Source: an uncultured Vibrio sp. (GTDB lineage: Bacteria > Pseudomonadota > Gammaproteobacteria > Enterobacterales > Vibrionaceae). Taken from it: 64,000 nucleotides of DNA. Every line of letters begins with the position of its first letter. Position 1 is the stretch's first letter. Position numbers and translations under genes: made by a program. Of the stretch, positions 41,538 to 52,036 are shown one piece after another. The stretch covers positions 1-64,000 of the forward strand of contig CANNGN010000001.1 in the NCBI GenBank assembly GCA_947504195.1, read 5' to 3'. Below the pieces are notes generated by a model, which worked only from the letters and a program-made list of their open reading frames with translations, made no database searches and was not told the origin of the DNA.

Positions 41538-42758
41538 ATGGATTATCGTTCTCTCTTCGTATACTTAGATTCATACTTAGCCAAAACTGAATCACTATGG
41601 CGCTATCAGCCGTTTCAACATATGACTCAAAGTGATGATTCATCACGCTATCCTTGGCGTGATGAGTATTTATTACTATCGGACTTTTTAAATTCGATTT
41701 CGGATCACGATATTGTCTCACATAGGCAACAATCTGGTGATGATTGGTTACACACATTGTTACCTGAATTGATAGATGTACGTCATGCAGCACGTTTTCC
41801 CATCAGCTCAAAAGTTGATGATAGCTACTCGATAGAGCAACAAGTTCAAGGTTTAATTAACGGTATTCCGGGAAGGAAAGCCGCTCAACTTGATGCAATG
41901 GTGAATGCCGTTGTGAGACGAGTGACGAAAGCCGAACAATGGTTAGAATGGTGTTCGGGTAAAGGCTATCTTGGGCGCTTGCTCGCAAGTCATACTAAGA
42001 AGAAAGTTGTGAGCTTTGAGTATCAAGCGACTTTATGTGATGCGGGACGAGCATTCGCTAAGCAACATTTGCTGCCTATTACATTTGTTCAGGGAGACGC
42101 TTTATTACCATCAGCCAAGAAGGCGATTCATCCTAGTTCCCATGCTCTCGCTTTGCACGCTTGTGGTGATCTTCATATCAAACTTATTCAGTATGGGACG
42201 GAGTTAAATCTTCCAGCATTAACTGTCGCACCTTGTTGTTATCACTTAATCCAATCTGATCGTTTCATGCCAATATCAGATGCCTATCAGCGTGCGCAAG
42301 TGAAATTGACCAGGGAAGAATTAAGGATTCCACTGCAACAAACAGTAACCGGTGGCGAACGAGTAAAACGTCACCGAAAACTTGAGATGATGTATCGGAT
42401 CGGCGTGGATATGATTTTTCGTAAGCAGTGCGGTGACCAAGAATACACACCGTTGCCAAGTATCAAAAAGTCGATGCTAGCGGAAGGATTTGAACATTTC
42501 GTTCGCTGGGCCGCTGATTACCATTCTCGCGCTATTGGAGAATGTGATTTTAATGATTATATTTCTCAAGCAGAAAAAAAGTTCTATCAGATGGAAAGGA
42601 TTTCACTTGTTCAGCAGCAGTTTTATCCAATTCTAGAAGCTTGGATAGTGCTAGATAAAGTCCTTTATTTACAAGAGTATGGTTACGATGTGTCTGTTGA
42701 ACAGTTTTGTTCCAGCATAGTAACACCGCGAAATTTACTCATTCACGCACAGTTATAA
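41538..42758 (+). CDS. Class I SAM-dependent methyltransferase
   Basis: This 406-aa methyltransferase has the METTL25/RRNAD1-like (Methyltransf_32) layout. An N-terminal helical part is followed at about residues 130-155 by the SAM-binding EWCSGKGYLGRLLA motif I, motif II VVSFEYQ, then ALHACGDLHIKLI and the characteristic APCCYHLI (residues about 232-239). The CC pair and following QSD suggest an N- or C-methylation site loop. Substrate is unknown. It follows cysB by 59 bp in the same direction and may be co-transcribed. C-terminal 120 residues are family-specific helices. Confidence 0.85.
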   Translation: MDYRSLFVYLDSYLAKTESLWRYQPFQHMTQSDDSSRYPWRDEYLLLSDFLNSISDHDIVSHRQQSGDDWLHTLLPELIDVRHAARFPISSKVDDSYSIEQQVQGLINGIPGRKAAQLDAMVNAVVRRVTKAEQWLEWCSGKGYLGRLLASHTKKKVVSFEYQATLCDAGRAFAKQHLLPITFVQGDALLPSAKKAIHPSSHALALHACGDLHIKLIQYGTELNLPALTVAPCCYHLIQSDRFMPISDAYQRAQVKLTREELRIPLQQTVTGGERVKRHRKLEMMYRIGVDMIFRKQCGDQEYTPLPSIKKSMLAEGFEHFVRWAADYHSRAIGECDFNDYISQAEKKFYQMERISLVQQQFYPILEAWIVLDKVLYLQEYGYDVSVEQFCSSIVTPRNLLIHAQL

Positions 42759-42951
42759 ACCTATTTTAAATGTTGTTAATGTATCGAAATGCGAGATATT
42801 TTGCCGATTTTTACTATTTTTGATTGTAAAATACAGAGTTTTGAATAAAATTTCGAGCATATAACTAGTAAAGTGCTATTATGATGGCTAGTTATACTTA
42901 CAATTAGAACCCAATATTTGATTTTGCAAGGATGTGAAAAAGGTGGAACCT

Positions 42952-43446
42952 ATGTCTGACTATAATAAAAAGCCCTCCAAGGATTTAGATAGAATTGATA
43001 GAAATATTCTCAATGAATTACAAAAAGATGGTCGAATCTCAAACGTCGAATTGTCCAAGCGTGTGGGGCTGTCTCCAACACCATGTTTGGAGCGTGTACG
43101 TCGTTTAGAACGTCAGAACTACATTACAGGTTACACTGCTTTACTTAATCCTCAGTATTTAGACGCGTCGCTATTGGTTTTTGTGGAAATTACCTTGAAC
43201 CGTGGTGCACCAGATGTATTTGAACAGTTCAATGTCGCAGTTCAAAAGTTAGATGATATTCAGGAGTGTCATCTTGTCTCTGGTGATTTTGATTATTTAT
43301 TAAAAACACGTGTATCGGATATGGGCGCGTACCGTAAGTTGTTGGGTGATACCCTATTACGTCTTCCTGGAGTTAATGACACTCGAACCTATGTTGTTAT
43401 GGAAGAAGTGAAACAAAGCAATCAATTGGTGATTAAAACGCGCTAG
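42952..43446 (+). CDS. lrp: Leucine-responsive regulatory protein
   Basis: This 164-aa protein is nearly identical along its length to E. coli Lrp, with the DLDRIDRNILNELQKDGRIS start, the helix-turn-helix LSKRVGLSPTPCLERVRRLE, and the RAM domain containing LVSGDFDYLLKTRV and the octamer-forming VVMEEVKQSN. I use ATG 42952 (MSDYNKKPSKDLD) as the start; an upstream frame reaches 42934 and begins MKKVEP. Lrp senses leucine/alanine and regulates amino-acid metabolism globally. A strong terminator follows. Confidence 0.97.
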   Translation: MSDYNKKPSKDLDRIDRNILNELQKDGRISNVELSKRVGLSPTPCLERVRRLERQNYITGYTALLNPQYLDASLLVFVEITLNRGAPDVFEQFNVAVQKLDDIQECHLVSGDFDYLLKTRVSDMGAYRKLLGDTLLRLPGVNDTRTYVVMEEVKQSNQLVIKTR

Positions 43447-43555
43447 CGATAAGCGAAGGATGATAAGTTTGTCGTAGAGATACGATATCTTTCGAGATTC
43501 TGTCCTAAACAGATTGGGTTTTTAAAACTGATATGGTTAAATCCCATTTAAGAAC

Positions 43556-43586
43556 CGAGCGGCTTTTGCCGCTCGTGCTGTTTTTA
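43556..43586 (+). terminator. Rho-independent terminator after lrp
   Basis: GAGCGGC (43557-43563), a TTTT loop and GCCGCTC (43568-43574) form a perfect stem, followed after gtgctg by a T run. Confidence 0.85.
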
Positions 43587-43642
43587 TCCATTCAATGATA
43601 TAATAAAGCGTATATGTTTACGCTCACATAAACTAGTTGGTT

Positions 43643-46432
43643 ATGCTCAAAGAGAACGAAAACAAAGTTAAAACTATCGTAAAAACTAACGCGGTGCCTC
43701 AGTCATTACCGCGCACCACATCTCGCCTAAATGGACTTCAAAGACTCCGAGAAAGTGTCTTAATTATTGCTATTTTAGTCTCCATTTTCTTCTTTGTTGC
43801 TCTTATTACATATAGCCCTGCTGATCCATCGTGGTCTCAAACAGCCTGGGGAACAGAACTGCATAATGCGGGCGGATATATCGGAGCGTGGATAGCCGAT
43901 ACACTGTTTTTTATTTTTGGTTCTCTTGCGTATACGATTCCGGTTATTCTAATTTTTGCCACATGGTTGCTGTTTATCCGCCGGATAGAAGATGATTCAC
44001 TCGATTTTACCTTGTGGGCGACACGACTATTAGGTATCACCATTTTGTTGCTGACGAGTTGTGGGTTGGCCGATATTAACTTTGATGATTTATGGTATTT
44101 CTCGTCTGGTGGCGTAGTAGGTGATGTGCTGTCGAGTCTTGCACTCCCTACATTCAATGTCTTGGGTTCAACGTTAACGTTCTTGTTCCTATGGGGCGCA
44201 GGATTTACGTTACTGACGGGGATTTCTTGGCTCTCAATCGTTGAATTTTTGGGTGATTCGGTTATCGATAGCACACAATTTGTGATGAACAAATTACGTG
44301 GCGAAAAAACAGAGCAATTCATGGAAGCAAAGAAAGAGATTCCGAGCGATCTTATTGCTGAAATGGATGAGCCTCTTGTTGAAACTCAGAGTACTTCGCT
44401 TCAACAAGAAAAATTGGACAGTGAATTATTAGATACTGAGGTCGAGCACTCAGTTGAAAGTTTGGAAAAACCAGAGCCTGAAAAACCGCTCCGTCGTTTT
44501 AATATCCATATGCCACAGCCTCATGCACCTCAGTCTGATGCCCAAGAGCTTCATGCTGAGCCATCATTATCCGATGATATTGAACCTCGTTCTCAGCAAC
44601 TCACTGCGACTATCGAAGAGTTAGATGACCAAGCTTTACAACATAATGATTATGCTCCACAGATTGAAGAGGTACCAACAAGTGATGTGGATGTGTTTAC
44701 CGATACTGTGGATGAGAAAATAACCATTTCGACCTTGGATATTGATAATAATCCTGAACCGACAATTTCGGATTTATCGGTTGTTGATGATGCGCCAGCC
44801 GAGAATGTTATACCAGAGGCTGATATTGACCCGGATGTCACCGCATTCCAAGAGATTGTCGCCGAGGCTCAGCAAAAACACGTTGCGTCTCAGAATCCAT
44901 TTTTAATTCAAAAAGAAGTAAATCTGCCCAAACCAAAAGAGCCGATGCCAACGTTAGAGCTACTCTATCAGCCTGAAAAGCGGGCGGCCTTTATTGACCA
45001 AGAGGCGCTTGAAAATATTGCTCGTTTGGTTGAGTCCAAGTTGGCGGATTACAAGATTAGCGCTGAAGTAGTTGGTATTTTCCCGGGGCCAGTTATTACA
45101 CGTTTTGAGCTTGATTTGGCTGCGGGTGTTAAGGTGAGCCGTATTTCTAGCTTGTCTATGGATTTAGCTCGTTCACTTTCGGCTCCTGCTGTTCGTGTGG
45201 TAGAAGTCATTCCAGGTAAACCCTATATAGGTATCGAACTACCGAACTTAACCAGAGAGACCGTTTTCCTTTCTGACGTAATCAACAGTGAACAATTCAA
45301 AACATCAACGTCTCCAACTACGGTCGTATTGGGCCAAGATATTGCGGGCGAAACCGTCATTGCCGATTTAGCAAAAATGCCTCATGTGTTAGTCGCAGGT
45401 ACGACTGGCTCGGGTAAGTCTGTCGGCGTTAACGTGATGATATTGAGTATGTTGTATAAATCTACTCCTGAAGATGTACGATTTATTATGATCGATCCAA
45501 AGATGTTGGAGTTATCGATTTACGAAGGTATCCCGCATTTATTATCTGAAGTAGTCACCGACATGAAAGATGCGTCGAACGCTTTACGTTGGTGTGTGGC
45601 GGAAATGGAGCGTCGTTATAAACTCATGTCAGTGTTAGGGGTTCGTAGTATAAAAGGGTTTAACGACAAGTTAAAAATGGCAGCAGAAGCAGGACATCCT
45701 ATTCATGACCCACTATGGAAAGAGGGTGACAGTATGGATGAACTGCCACCACTTCTAGAAAAACTGCCATACATTGTTGTCATCGTCGATGAGTTTGCCG
45801 ATCTGATGATGGTTGTCGGTAAAAAAGTAGAAGAATTAATTGCACGTCTGGCGCAAAAAGCTCGAGCAGCAGGAATACACCTGATTCTAGCGACACAGCG
45901 CCCATCTGTAGATGTCATTACGGGTCTAATCAAAGCTAATATTCCTACCCGTGTCGCCTTTACCGTTTCGACGAAAACCGACTCTCGTACCATCTTAGAT
46001 CAAGGTGGTGCGGAAACGTTGTTGGGTATGGGTGACATGCTTTACCTTCCACCAGGCTCAAGTCATACGACGCGAGTACACGGTGCATTTGCGTCCGATG
46101 ATGATGTGCATGCGGTGGTAAATAACTGGAAAGCACGTGGTAAGCCAAACTATATTTCAGAAATTACCAATGGCGATCAAGGACCAGAAAGCTTATTGCC
46201 TGGTGAGAAACCAGAGACAGATGAAGATGTTGATCCATTGTTTGATCAAGTTGTGGAACATGTGGTTCAATCTCGACGCGGTTCAGTATCTGGGGTTCAA
46301 CGTCGATTTAAAATTGGTTATAACCGAGCAGCGCGGATTGTAGAGCAGCTTGAAGCACAAGGCATAGTCAGTGCTCCTGGACATAATGGAAACCGTGAAG
46401 TGTTGGCTCCAGCGCCGCCTAGAGATATGTAA
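43643..46432 (+). CDS. ftsK: DNA translocase FtsK
   Basis: This 929-aa septal protein pumps chromosome ends apart and activates XerCD at dif. Four membrane helices lie at about residues 31-53, 83-105, 114-137 and 165-190. A short acidic linker follows (about 215-410; E. coli's is several hundred residues longer). The motor has the alpha and beta domains with Walker [13 protein letters not shown] and Walker [12 protein letters not shown]. The C-terminal gamma winged helix ([30 protein letters not shown]) reads KOPS. I start at ATG 43643. Its neighbour lrp is upstream, as in other vibrios. Confidence 0.97.
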   Translation: MLKENENKVKTIVKTNAVPQSLPRTTSRLNGLQRLRESVLIIAILVSIFFFVALITYSPADPSWSQTAWGTELHNAGGYIGAWIADTLFFIFGSLAYTIPVILIFATWLLFIRRIEDDSLDFTLWATRLLGITILLLTSCGLADINFDDLWYFSSGGVVGDVLSSLALPTFNVLGSTLTFLFLWGAGFTLLTGISWLSIVEFLGDSVIDSTQFVMNKLRGEKTEQFMEAKKEIPSDLIAEMDEPLVETQSTSLQQEKLDSELLDTEVEHSVESLEKPEPEKPLRRFNIHMPQPHAPQSDAQELHAEPSLSDDIEPRSQQLTATIEELDDQALQHNDYAPQIEEVPTSDVDVFTDTVDEKITISTLDIDNNPEPTISDLSVVDDAPAENVIPEADIDPDVTAFQEIVAEAQQKHVASQNPFLIQKEVNLPKPKEPMPTLELLYQPEKRAAFIDQEALENIARLVESKLADYKISAEVVGIFPGPVITRFELDLAAGVKVSRISSLSMDLARSLSAPAVRVVEVIPGKPYIGIELPNLTRETVFLSDVINSEQFKTSTSPTTVVLGQDIAGETVIADLAKMPHVLVAGTTGSGKSVGVNVMILSMLYKSTPEDVRFIMIDPKMLELSIYEGIPHLLSEVVTDMKDASNALRWCVAEMERRYKLMSVLGVRSIKGFNDKLKMAAEAGHPIHDPLWKEGDSMDELPPLLEKLPYIVVIVDEFADLMMVVGKKVEELIARLAQKARAAGIHLILATQRPSVDVITGLIKANIPTRVAFTVSTKTDSRTILDQGGAETLLGMGDMLYLPPGSSHTTRVHGAFASDDDVHAVVNNWKARGKPNYISEITNGDQGPESLLPGEKPETDEDVDPLFDQVVEHVVQSRRGSVSGVQRRFKIGYNRAARIVEQLEAQGIVSAPGHNGNREVLAPAPPRDM

Positions 46433-46448
46433 ACATATAGGATGAACG

Positions 46449-46486
46449 TAAAAATGCCCTAACTCATAATGAAGTAGGGCATTTTT
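46449..46486. terminator. Bidirectional terminator ftsK/dsbB
   Basis: AAAAATGCCCTAACTC pairs with GAAGTAGGGCATTTTT across a short loop, giving A and T tracts on both sides. It serves ftsK on the plus strand and dsbB on the minus strand. Confidence 0.88.
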
Positions 46487-46512
46487 GTTTGTATCAATAT
46501 AGATTTTTAACG

Positions 46513-47022
46513 CTAGGATTTTTTAAATTGTAAGGCGATGAATAGGAGTGCAATAATCACATTTGCGGCGTAAATAACAACTAGCCACTGTGGCATCGAC
46601 AAGCCAAACCATTGCCATACGATATCAGAGCAATCACCATACGCTTCAAACATTTGTGGTAGCCACTGATTTAGTGGTGCCCAACTTGGAAATTGAACAA
46701 AAAAATCACACGTTGCAAACGGTGAAGGGTTCATTTGGTATTCTACATGTTGAGAAGCAAGTAAATACCCTTTAACCGCCGCGCCAAGCCAAGCCAAAAG
46801 CCCAGCAATGCGAAATAATGGGGTATTTGGTGAAATCAAACCAATAATGGCTGCCCCACCAATTCCCAGCATGGCAACTCGTTCGTAGATACACATGACA
46901 CACGGCTCTAAATCCATTACGTGTTGGAAAAATAGTGCACATAGCTCAAAGAGTATGACTGATGCGAGCAGTAATCCCCATGAGAGACGCTGCTGCGAAA
47001 ATAACTTCAATTGATTTAACAC
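46513..47022 (-). CDS. dsbB: Disulfide bond formation protein B
   Basis: This 169-aa quinone reductase reoxidises DsbA. It has four membrane helices, the first cysteine pair in LEPCVMCIYERV (ubiquinone side), and the second in ATCDFF and YGDCSDIVWQ (DsbA side). The GTG at 47022 (AAGG upstream) is the likely start. A longer frame to 47058 would run into the nhaB terminator and is unlikely. Confidence 0.95.
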   Translation of the reverse strand: MLNQLKLFSQQRLSWGLLLASVILFELCALFFQHVMDLEPCVMCIYERVAMLGIGGAAIIGLISPNTPLFRIAGLLAWLGAAVKGYLLASQHVEYQMNPSPFATCDFFVQFPSWAPLNQWLPQMFEAYGDCSDIVWQWFGLSMPQWLVVIYAANVIIALLFIALQFKKS

Positions 47023-47040
47023 GATGAATACCTTACAAAG

Positions 47041-47070
47041 AAAAAAGCTCTGATACATCAGAGCTTTTTA
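47041..47070 (-). terminator. Rho-independent terminator after nhaB
   Basis: AGCTCTGA (47046-47053), loop TACA and TCAGAGCT (47058-47065) are flanked by A6 and T5 tracts, so it works on both strands. It lies 31 bp past the nhaB stop. Confidence 0.9.
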
Positions 47071-47100
47071 TCATGGAATGGTTCCGTAGAGAACTCTAAA

Positions 47101-48693
47101 TTAATGTCCTGAAACTGCTGCTTCAGTAATATCTTTCGCCGAATGGTGGATAAGTAGTCCCCAGTCGTAGAAAAGCGAAGTCATTGGGTCGAGTAGATAC
47201 ACAATGCCAAATAGACCGACAAGAGCAAGTACGATAGTGTATGGGAATGCCATAATAACCATACGGCCATAAGACAATCTAATTAACGGTGCAAGAGCAG
47301 AAGTTAGCAGGAATAAGAACGCTGCTTGTCCATTTGGTGTCGCAACCGAAGGGAGGTTTGTACCTGTATTGATCGCGACTGCAAGCATATCAAATTGATC
47401 TCGAGTGATGATGCCTTCTTTTAATGCGGTCATGACTTCATTGATGTATACCGTACCGACGAATACGTTATCCGAAACCATGGATAGCACACCATTCGCT
47501 ACATAGAATAGAGCAAGTTGAAGGTCTGGGTTATCAACGGCAAGAACCGATTCGATAACAGGCTTGAACAGATGTTGGTCGATAATTACGGCAACAATCG
47601 CGAAGAAAACGCCAAGCAAAGCGGTAAATGGCAAAGCTTCTTCAAACGCTTTTCCAAGAGCGTGCTCTTCAGTAATGCCACAAAATGCCGTTGCCAAGAT
47701 AATAACTGAAAGCCCAATTAAACCTACAGCGGCTAAATGAAATGCAAGTCCAACAATTAACCAAACTGCGATAGCACCTTGAATCCATAGCTTAGCGACA
47801 TCAGTTTTAGAACGTTTCTTTGTTTCCTCTTCGTCGAAGTCGAGTAAGATTTGACGAACATTGGCTGGTAATTCAGCGCCGTAACCAAATACCTTAAATT
47901 TCTCAACAGCCATACAGGTTAAACAGCCACAGAAAAATACGGGTAAGGTAACCGGAAGCATGCGGAGAATAAATTCACCGAATTGCCAATGGGCTTGGCT
48001 TGCGATGATTAAGTTTTGAGGCTCGCCGACCATGGTCATTACCCCACCTAATGCGGTACCTACGCCTGCGTGCATAAGTAAAGAACGTAGGAATGAACGG
48101 TAGTTTTCCAAGTCTGAACGAGTTAAATCATTTAAATGACCATCTTGAGTGTGATCGTGAGAGTGGTTTGATTTACTCCCTGAAGCGACTTTATGATAAA
48201 TCGCATAAAACCCTATGGTGACACTAATAATCACAGCGATAACGGTTAGGGCATCAAGGAATGCAGAAAGGAAGGCTGCGACAACACAAAAAGCTAAAGA
48301 TAGTTGAATTTTAGAACGGACATTTAACAGTATCTTAGTAAAGATAAACAGCAGTAGCTGCTTCATAAAGTAAATGCCAGCGACCATGAAAATCAATAGT
48401 AACAATACTTCAATATTGGCGATAAGCTCATGAAGTACCTGATCGGGACTTGTCATGCCAATCGCTACTGCTTCTATTGCGAGCAATCCACCTGGCTGTA
48501 ATGGGTAACATTTTAGCGCCATTGCTAAGGTAAAGATAAACTCAGCGACAAGTAGCCACCCTGCAGCAAAAGGGCTGACTGCAAAAAATACGATTGGATT
48601 GATAATTAAAAACGCAATGATTAAGACTTTATACCAATCGGGCGTATGGCCCAGGAAGTTCTTAATAAATGCAGATCCCATTGTTAAAGGCAT
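47101..48693 (-). CDS. nhaB: Na+/H+ antiporter NhaB
   Basis: This 530-aa inner-membrane antiporter exchanges Na+ for H+ and is typical of marine vibrios. I start it at ATG 48693 ([15 protein letters not shown]), the N terminus seen in the vibrio family; the open frame runs upstream to 48852 without support. NhaB signatures are [68 protein letters not shown] and [13 protein letters not shown]. About ten to twelve helices. A His/Asp-rich loop ([11 protein letters not shown]) lies between helices 5 and 6. Divergent from fadR. Confidence 0.96.
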   Translation of the reverse strand: MPLTMGSAFIKNFLGHTPDWYKVLIIAFLIINPIVFFAVSPFAAGWLLVAEFIFTLAMALKCYPLQPGGLLAIEAVAIGMTSPDQVLHELIANIEVLLLLIFMVAGIYFMKQLLLFIFTKILLNVRSKIQLSLAFCVVAAFLSAFLDALTVIAVIISVTIGFYAIYHKVASGSKSNHSHDHTQDGHLNDLTRSDLENYRSFLRSLLMHAGVGTALGGVMTMVGEPQNLIIASQAHWQFGEFILRMLPVTLPVFFCGCLTCMAVEKFKVFGYGAELPANVRQILLDFDEEETKKRSKTDVAKLWIQGAIAVWLIVGLAFHLAAVGLIGLSVIILATAFCGITEEHALGKAFEEALPFTALLGVFFAIVAVIIDQHLFKPVIESVLAVDNPDLQLALFYVANGVLSMVSDNVFVGTVYINEVMTALKEGIITRDQFDMLAVAINTGTNLPSVATPNGQAAFLFLLTSALAPLIRLSYGRMVIMAFPYTIVLALVGLFGIVYLLDPMTSLFYDWGLLIHHSAKDITEAAVSGH

Positions 48694-49220
48694 GGTTATT
48701 TCTCTTGTTATATATCGACAATATGTTCCACTTAATTTGGAATTATCGACGTCCCTAATAAATACACCGTAGCTTGTTGAGAGGCTCCTCTGCCACGGCA
48801 CTCCTAAATAATTGTTACAATTCAAATTTAGAACAGCAAAAACTATACCCAAAGCACATAAAATATAGTTTCAAACGCTCAGGATGAGAACCTAATCTCA
48901 TATTTGAATTATTATGCATAACAGGTGTATAAAGATGGCGGAATTATACGCTTTGACTTATCCAACGTGCTAGTACTATCGTCTATTTTTCTTATCAGAC
49001 CTTAGTTTAATAAGTTTCCCTTGTTCTGTGTTTACTCTAAATCAATTCTTTGTTGTAAATTGTGTGATTTATAACAAATGACTATTTTTTGTTAGAGCTT
49101 TGTATTCGTGTCTATATTCGCATTCTTGATTGAGGTTTATAGTTTCCGTTGTGTGGTACTAGTGGTATGATGAGTCGAATAACATAATGAGAAATCAATA
49201 ATTATTGGAAAACTGATTTA
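48694..49220. promoter_or_regulatory. Divergent nhaB-fadR intergenic region
   Basis: This is a gene-free stretch of 527 bp. It must contain the nhaB (minus) and fadR (plus) promoters. I looked for a FadR operator (CTGGTCNGACCAG-like) and saw only weak halves such as agtggtatgatgagtc near 49165. A TAACAAATGACTATTTTTTG stretch precedes the fadR start. No open frame stands out. Confidence 0.5.
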
Positions 49221-50060
49221 ATGGTTATCAAGGCGAAAAGCCCCGCAGGATTTGCAGAGAAATATATTATCGAAAGTATTTGGAAAGGACGATTCCCTCC
49301 AGGTTCTATTCTCCCCGCCGAGCGAGAGCTATCTGAGCTAATAGGTGTTACTCGAACAACACTTCGAGAAGTGTTACAGCGCTTAGCTCGAGATGGATGG
49401 TTGACAATTCAACATGGTAAACCGACAAAAGTAAATCAATTTATGGAGACATCAGGTCTTCATATTTTGGATACACTGATGACATTAGATGCTGATAATG
49501 CGACCAGTATTGTCGAAGATCTTCTTTCAGCGAGAACGAATATTAGCCCAATTTTTATTAGTGCTGCATTTAAGCACAATCCTCAAGAAGCACAGCAAAC
49601 GTTGGAACGAGTCTTAACGTCTTGTGATGCTCTATTGAGTGCTGATAGTTGGGATGATTTTGTAGAGCAATTTCCTTATGGCGAGAAGATTAGAGTAACG
49701 ATTAAAGAAGATAGTGAATTATCGTCAGAGCAGAGAAATGATGATCTAATCGCAAAAACCTTTAATTACTACGACTATATGCTGTTCCAAAGGTTGGCTT
49801 TTAACTCTGGAAACCAAATTTACGGTCTGATATTTAATGGTGTTAAAAAGCTCTATGATCGAGTGGGTAGTTTTTACTTTTCTAACCCAACTGCTCGCGC
49901 TTTAGCACTAAATTTCTATCGCGATTTGCTGGCAATGAATCAGTCAGGTAATGGCAGTGAGTTACCTGTATTGATTAGACAGTATGGAAAAGACAGTGGT
50001 TTGATTTGGAACGAGATGAAGTTGGCGTTACCGACTAACTTCACCGAAGATGACTCCTAG
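49221..50060 (+). CDS. fadR: Fatty-acid metabolism regulator FadR
   Basis: This 279-aa GntR-family regulator represses fatty-acid degradation and activates unsaturated fatty-acid synthesis, and is released by long-chain acyl-CoA. The winged helix is [45 protein letters not shown]. It is about 40 residues longer than the 239-aa E. coli protein; the extra segment (about 135-180, [22 protein letters not shown]) is the insertion known to create a second ligand site in vibrio FadR. The acyl-CoA pocket part [15 protein letters not shown] is conserved. A terminator follows the gene. Confidence 0.96.
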   Translation: MVIKAKSPAGFAEKYIIESIWKGRFPPGSILPAERELSELIGVTRTTLREVLQRLARDGWLTIQHGKPTKVNQFMETSGLHILDTLMTLDADNATSIVEDLLSARTNISPIFISAAFKHNPQEAQQTLERVLTSCDALLSADSWDDFVEQFPYGEKIRVTIKEDSELSSEQRNDDLIAKTFNYYDYMLFQRLAFNSGNQIYGLIFNGVKKLYDRVGSFYFSNPTARALALNFYRDLLAMNQSGNGSELPVLIRQYGKDSGLIWNEMKLALPTNFTEDDS

Positions 50061-50110
50061 TTAACCTTTGTTAGCGAATGATAATTTAGCGAAATAGTAA
50101 TTTAGTGAAT

Positions 50111-50140
50111 AATAAAGGGGCCGAGTTTGGCCCCTTTATT
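50111..50140. terminator. Terminator between fadR and the CARF nuclease gene
   Basis: AATAAAGGGGCC (50111-50122) pairs with GGCCCCTTTATT (50129-50140) around a six-base loop; perfectly symmetrical, so it serves both converging genes. Confidence 0.9.
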
Positions 50141-50159
50141 ATTGAATAAAGCAATACCG

Positions 50160-51314
50160 TTATTCGGTGCCTCCTGCGTCGGCAAACCAGTTGGTGAGAT
50201 GTGTTTTTAAGGTTTTTAATTCTTCTGGCCCAATAAGCGCGAGCCCAAGATCACGTGCACGGGAAATATCATTGTGTCTGAGAGGACGAAAACTCACTAA
50301 CATTGCTCGTGCTTGTAGTCCACCTAAGAGGTCTCGTAGCGATTCAAGTTTGTACAATGTGTCATCGCCATCGTCTCTCATGCCTTTCGTTTTGCATTCA
50401 ATGATATGAAGCTTGTTATTGACGACAGTAGCAACATCGAGCTCATTTTTGACTTCCTGTTCACCAAGTTGACGAAATACCTGAACGTTTAATGAGCGGT
50501 CTTGGATTGTTGGCATATCTTGTTGAATCTCACGCACGATCGAGTCGACCAAGGTTTCGAACCATTCACCATTGGAGAATCGTCTTGCATCTTCATTGGC
50601 AAAGGTGAGTATGCCATTGTCATACTGTGCGATTTCAGCATCAACTAAGTCATTAATTAATTGATTGAGTTCTTTATAGCCCTGTTGTTTCTCGCTTAAT
50701 TCCACATCCAGTTTTTGTTCTTTTCGACAGGTGGTCGCTAAGTAGTTTAATGTTGCTAGCCCGGGGCCGAGTTCTAATGCATTGCTCGCCCAACGTTCAC
50801 CTAATTGATACAACTTTTTGTCTAACTCTTCCGGTATTTTATGGTCGATAAATTCACACCGAGCGCCAAATATTGAGAGGTAGTCAGGAATCGTAATAAG
50901 ATCCTGAAGCTGGCTATACCCTTTTTCGTCTGGATAGAGCCAGCACAAGCGGTCGGAATTGGGCTCAACGACAAAAATAGGGCATTCATAACTGCGAAAA
51001 ACTTCGTACGCTGAGAGCAAACGGTGACGCAGGCCACAACTGGCGTTTAGTCTGACTTTTTCACCGCGATTTAAAACATCCTCCGCGAGTTGGGTGATTG
51101 CTTCTTTGATAGCGGAGATACGTGTCCCTGATGGGATAAGGTAAAACTCTGTCGTGATGTCTTTTTCTTCTAATACTTTCTGCAATCTAGTGTAAATCGG
51201 GTATTGTGACTGATCGCCTAATAATAAAAGGTGTTTGCCATTACTTCGTTCGTCGAGAAGAGGTGTCACTAAGCGAACTGGATCTTGATCAATAATGCCA
51301 ACGTGAATGGCCAT
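50160..51314 (-). CDS. Card1/Can2-like CARF-domain nuclease (DUF1887)
   Basis: This 384-aa protein combines an N-terminal CARF sensor (about 1-145) with a C-terminal PD-(D/E)XK nuclease (about 245-375). The CARF Rossmann strands and ligand loops show HLLLLGDQSQYPIY and NASCGLRHRLLSAYE (the second ligand loop). A winged-helix-like linker follows. The nuclease carries GEWFE (about 249-253), NELDVATV with D293, and IIECKTKG with E306 and K308, a complete catalytic set. Homologs Card1/Can2 are activated by cyclic tetra-adenylate and cut ssDNA/RNA. The same gene next to fadR in V. cholerae (VC1899) has a crystal structure. No Cas10 or CRISPR array is in the window. Confidence 0.93.
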   Translation of the reverse strand: MAIHVGIIDQDPVRLVTPLLDERSNGKHLLLLGDQSQYPIYTRLQKVLEEKDITTEFYLIPSGTRISAIKEAITQLAEDVLNRGEKVRLNASCGLRHRLLSAYEVFRSYECPIFVVEPNSDRLCWLYPDEKGYSQLQDLITIPDYLSIFGARCEFIDHKIPEELDKKLYQLGERWASNALELGPGLATLNYLATTCRKEQKLDVELSEKQQGYKELNQLINDLVDAEIAQYDNGILTFANEDARRFSNGEWFETLVDSIVREIQQDMPTIQDRSLNVQVFRQLGEQEVKNELDVATVVNNKLHIIECKTKGMRDDGDDTLYKLESLRDLLGGLQARAMLVSFRPLRHNDISRARDLGLALIGPEELKTLKTHLTNWFADAGGTE

Positions 51315-51625
51315 AACTATTCCTCATACTTGGCTTGCAATGAGTCGTATAAAAAGCGGCAAGCTCTTTAATCATATCGGGTTAACATCGATAAAAAACA
51401 AGTGAAGTTCTTAAAATGAGAGTTTATTGGTAAAAAATAGGGAGATTAAGGGAAAGTGGGTCGCCATTGTCTATTGTGAACTTATTGTCTTGATTTGACT
51501 CTGATATAAGGTAATGAACATTGTGAAGTGAACAGGACGAAAAGACGTGGGGTTTTAATTGAGATTTATGATGCGTTACAGCATACTTACGTATTATCAA
51601 TCTCGACGATTTTATGGAGTCGAAC

Positions 51626-51976
51626 ATGGCCGAAGAAACCATTTTTAGTAAGATTATTAGACGTGAAATTCCAACTGATATTCTTTATCAAGACGAGTTA
51701 GTTACTGCATTTCGAGACATAAACCCGAGAGCACCAAGTCATATTTTAATTGTACCGAATAAATTTATTGCTACGGTTAACGATATCGAAGAAGTGGATG
51801 AGTTAGCGATGGGGCGAATGTTTACCGTGGCGAAGAAGCTCGCAATGGAGGAAGGGATTGCCGAAGATGGTTATCGTCTGATTATGAACTGTAACTCACA
51901 TGGTGGTCAGGAAGTGTATCATATTCATATGCATTTATTAGGTGGGAAACCTCTCGGCCCATTATTAATGAACTGA
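51626..51976 (+). CDS. hinT: HIT-family purine nucleoside phosphoramidase
   Basis: This 116-aa HinT-type hydrolase cleaves AMP-lysine and related phosphoramidates. The start ATG 51626 fits family N termini ([24 protein letters not shown]); the frame extends four codons upstream. The HIT triad is in [15 protein letters not shown]. It has the typical NSHGGQ loop. In enterobacteria hinT precedes ycfL-lpoB-thiK, and the same order is seen here. Confidence 0.95.
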   Translation: MAEETIFSKIIRREIPTDILYQDELVTAFRDINPRAPSHILIVPNKFIATVNDIEEVDELAMGRMFTVAKKLAMEEGIAEDGYRLIMNCNSHGGQEVYHIHMHLLGGKPLGPLLMN

Positions 51977-51980
51977 AGGC

Positions 51981-52007
51981 TGACAGAGGGATAGTTCTGT
52001 CATTTTT
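51981..52007 (+). terminator. Rho-independent terminator after hinT
   Basis: TGACAGA (51981-51987) pairs with TCTGTCA (51996-52002) around an eight-base loop, followed by five T residues. Confidence 0.82.
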
Positions 52008-52036
52008 GCTATGAAATCATTGCTAAGGTAAGACAA

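Noticed and set aside
48694-48852. N-terminal extension of nhaB
   Set aside because: The added 53 residues are unlike the family, and the ATG at 48693 gives the usual start.
48694-49220. FadR autoregulatory operator
   Set aside because: Only weak half-sites were seen; no sequence near the consensus palindrome.
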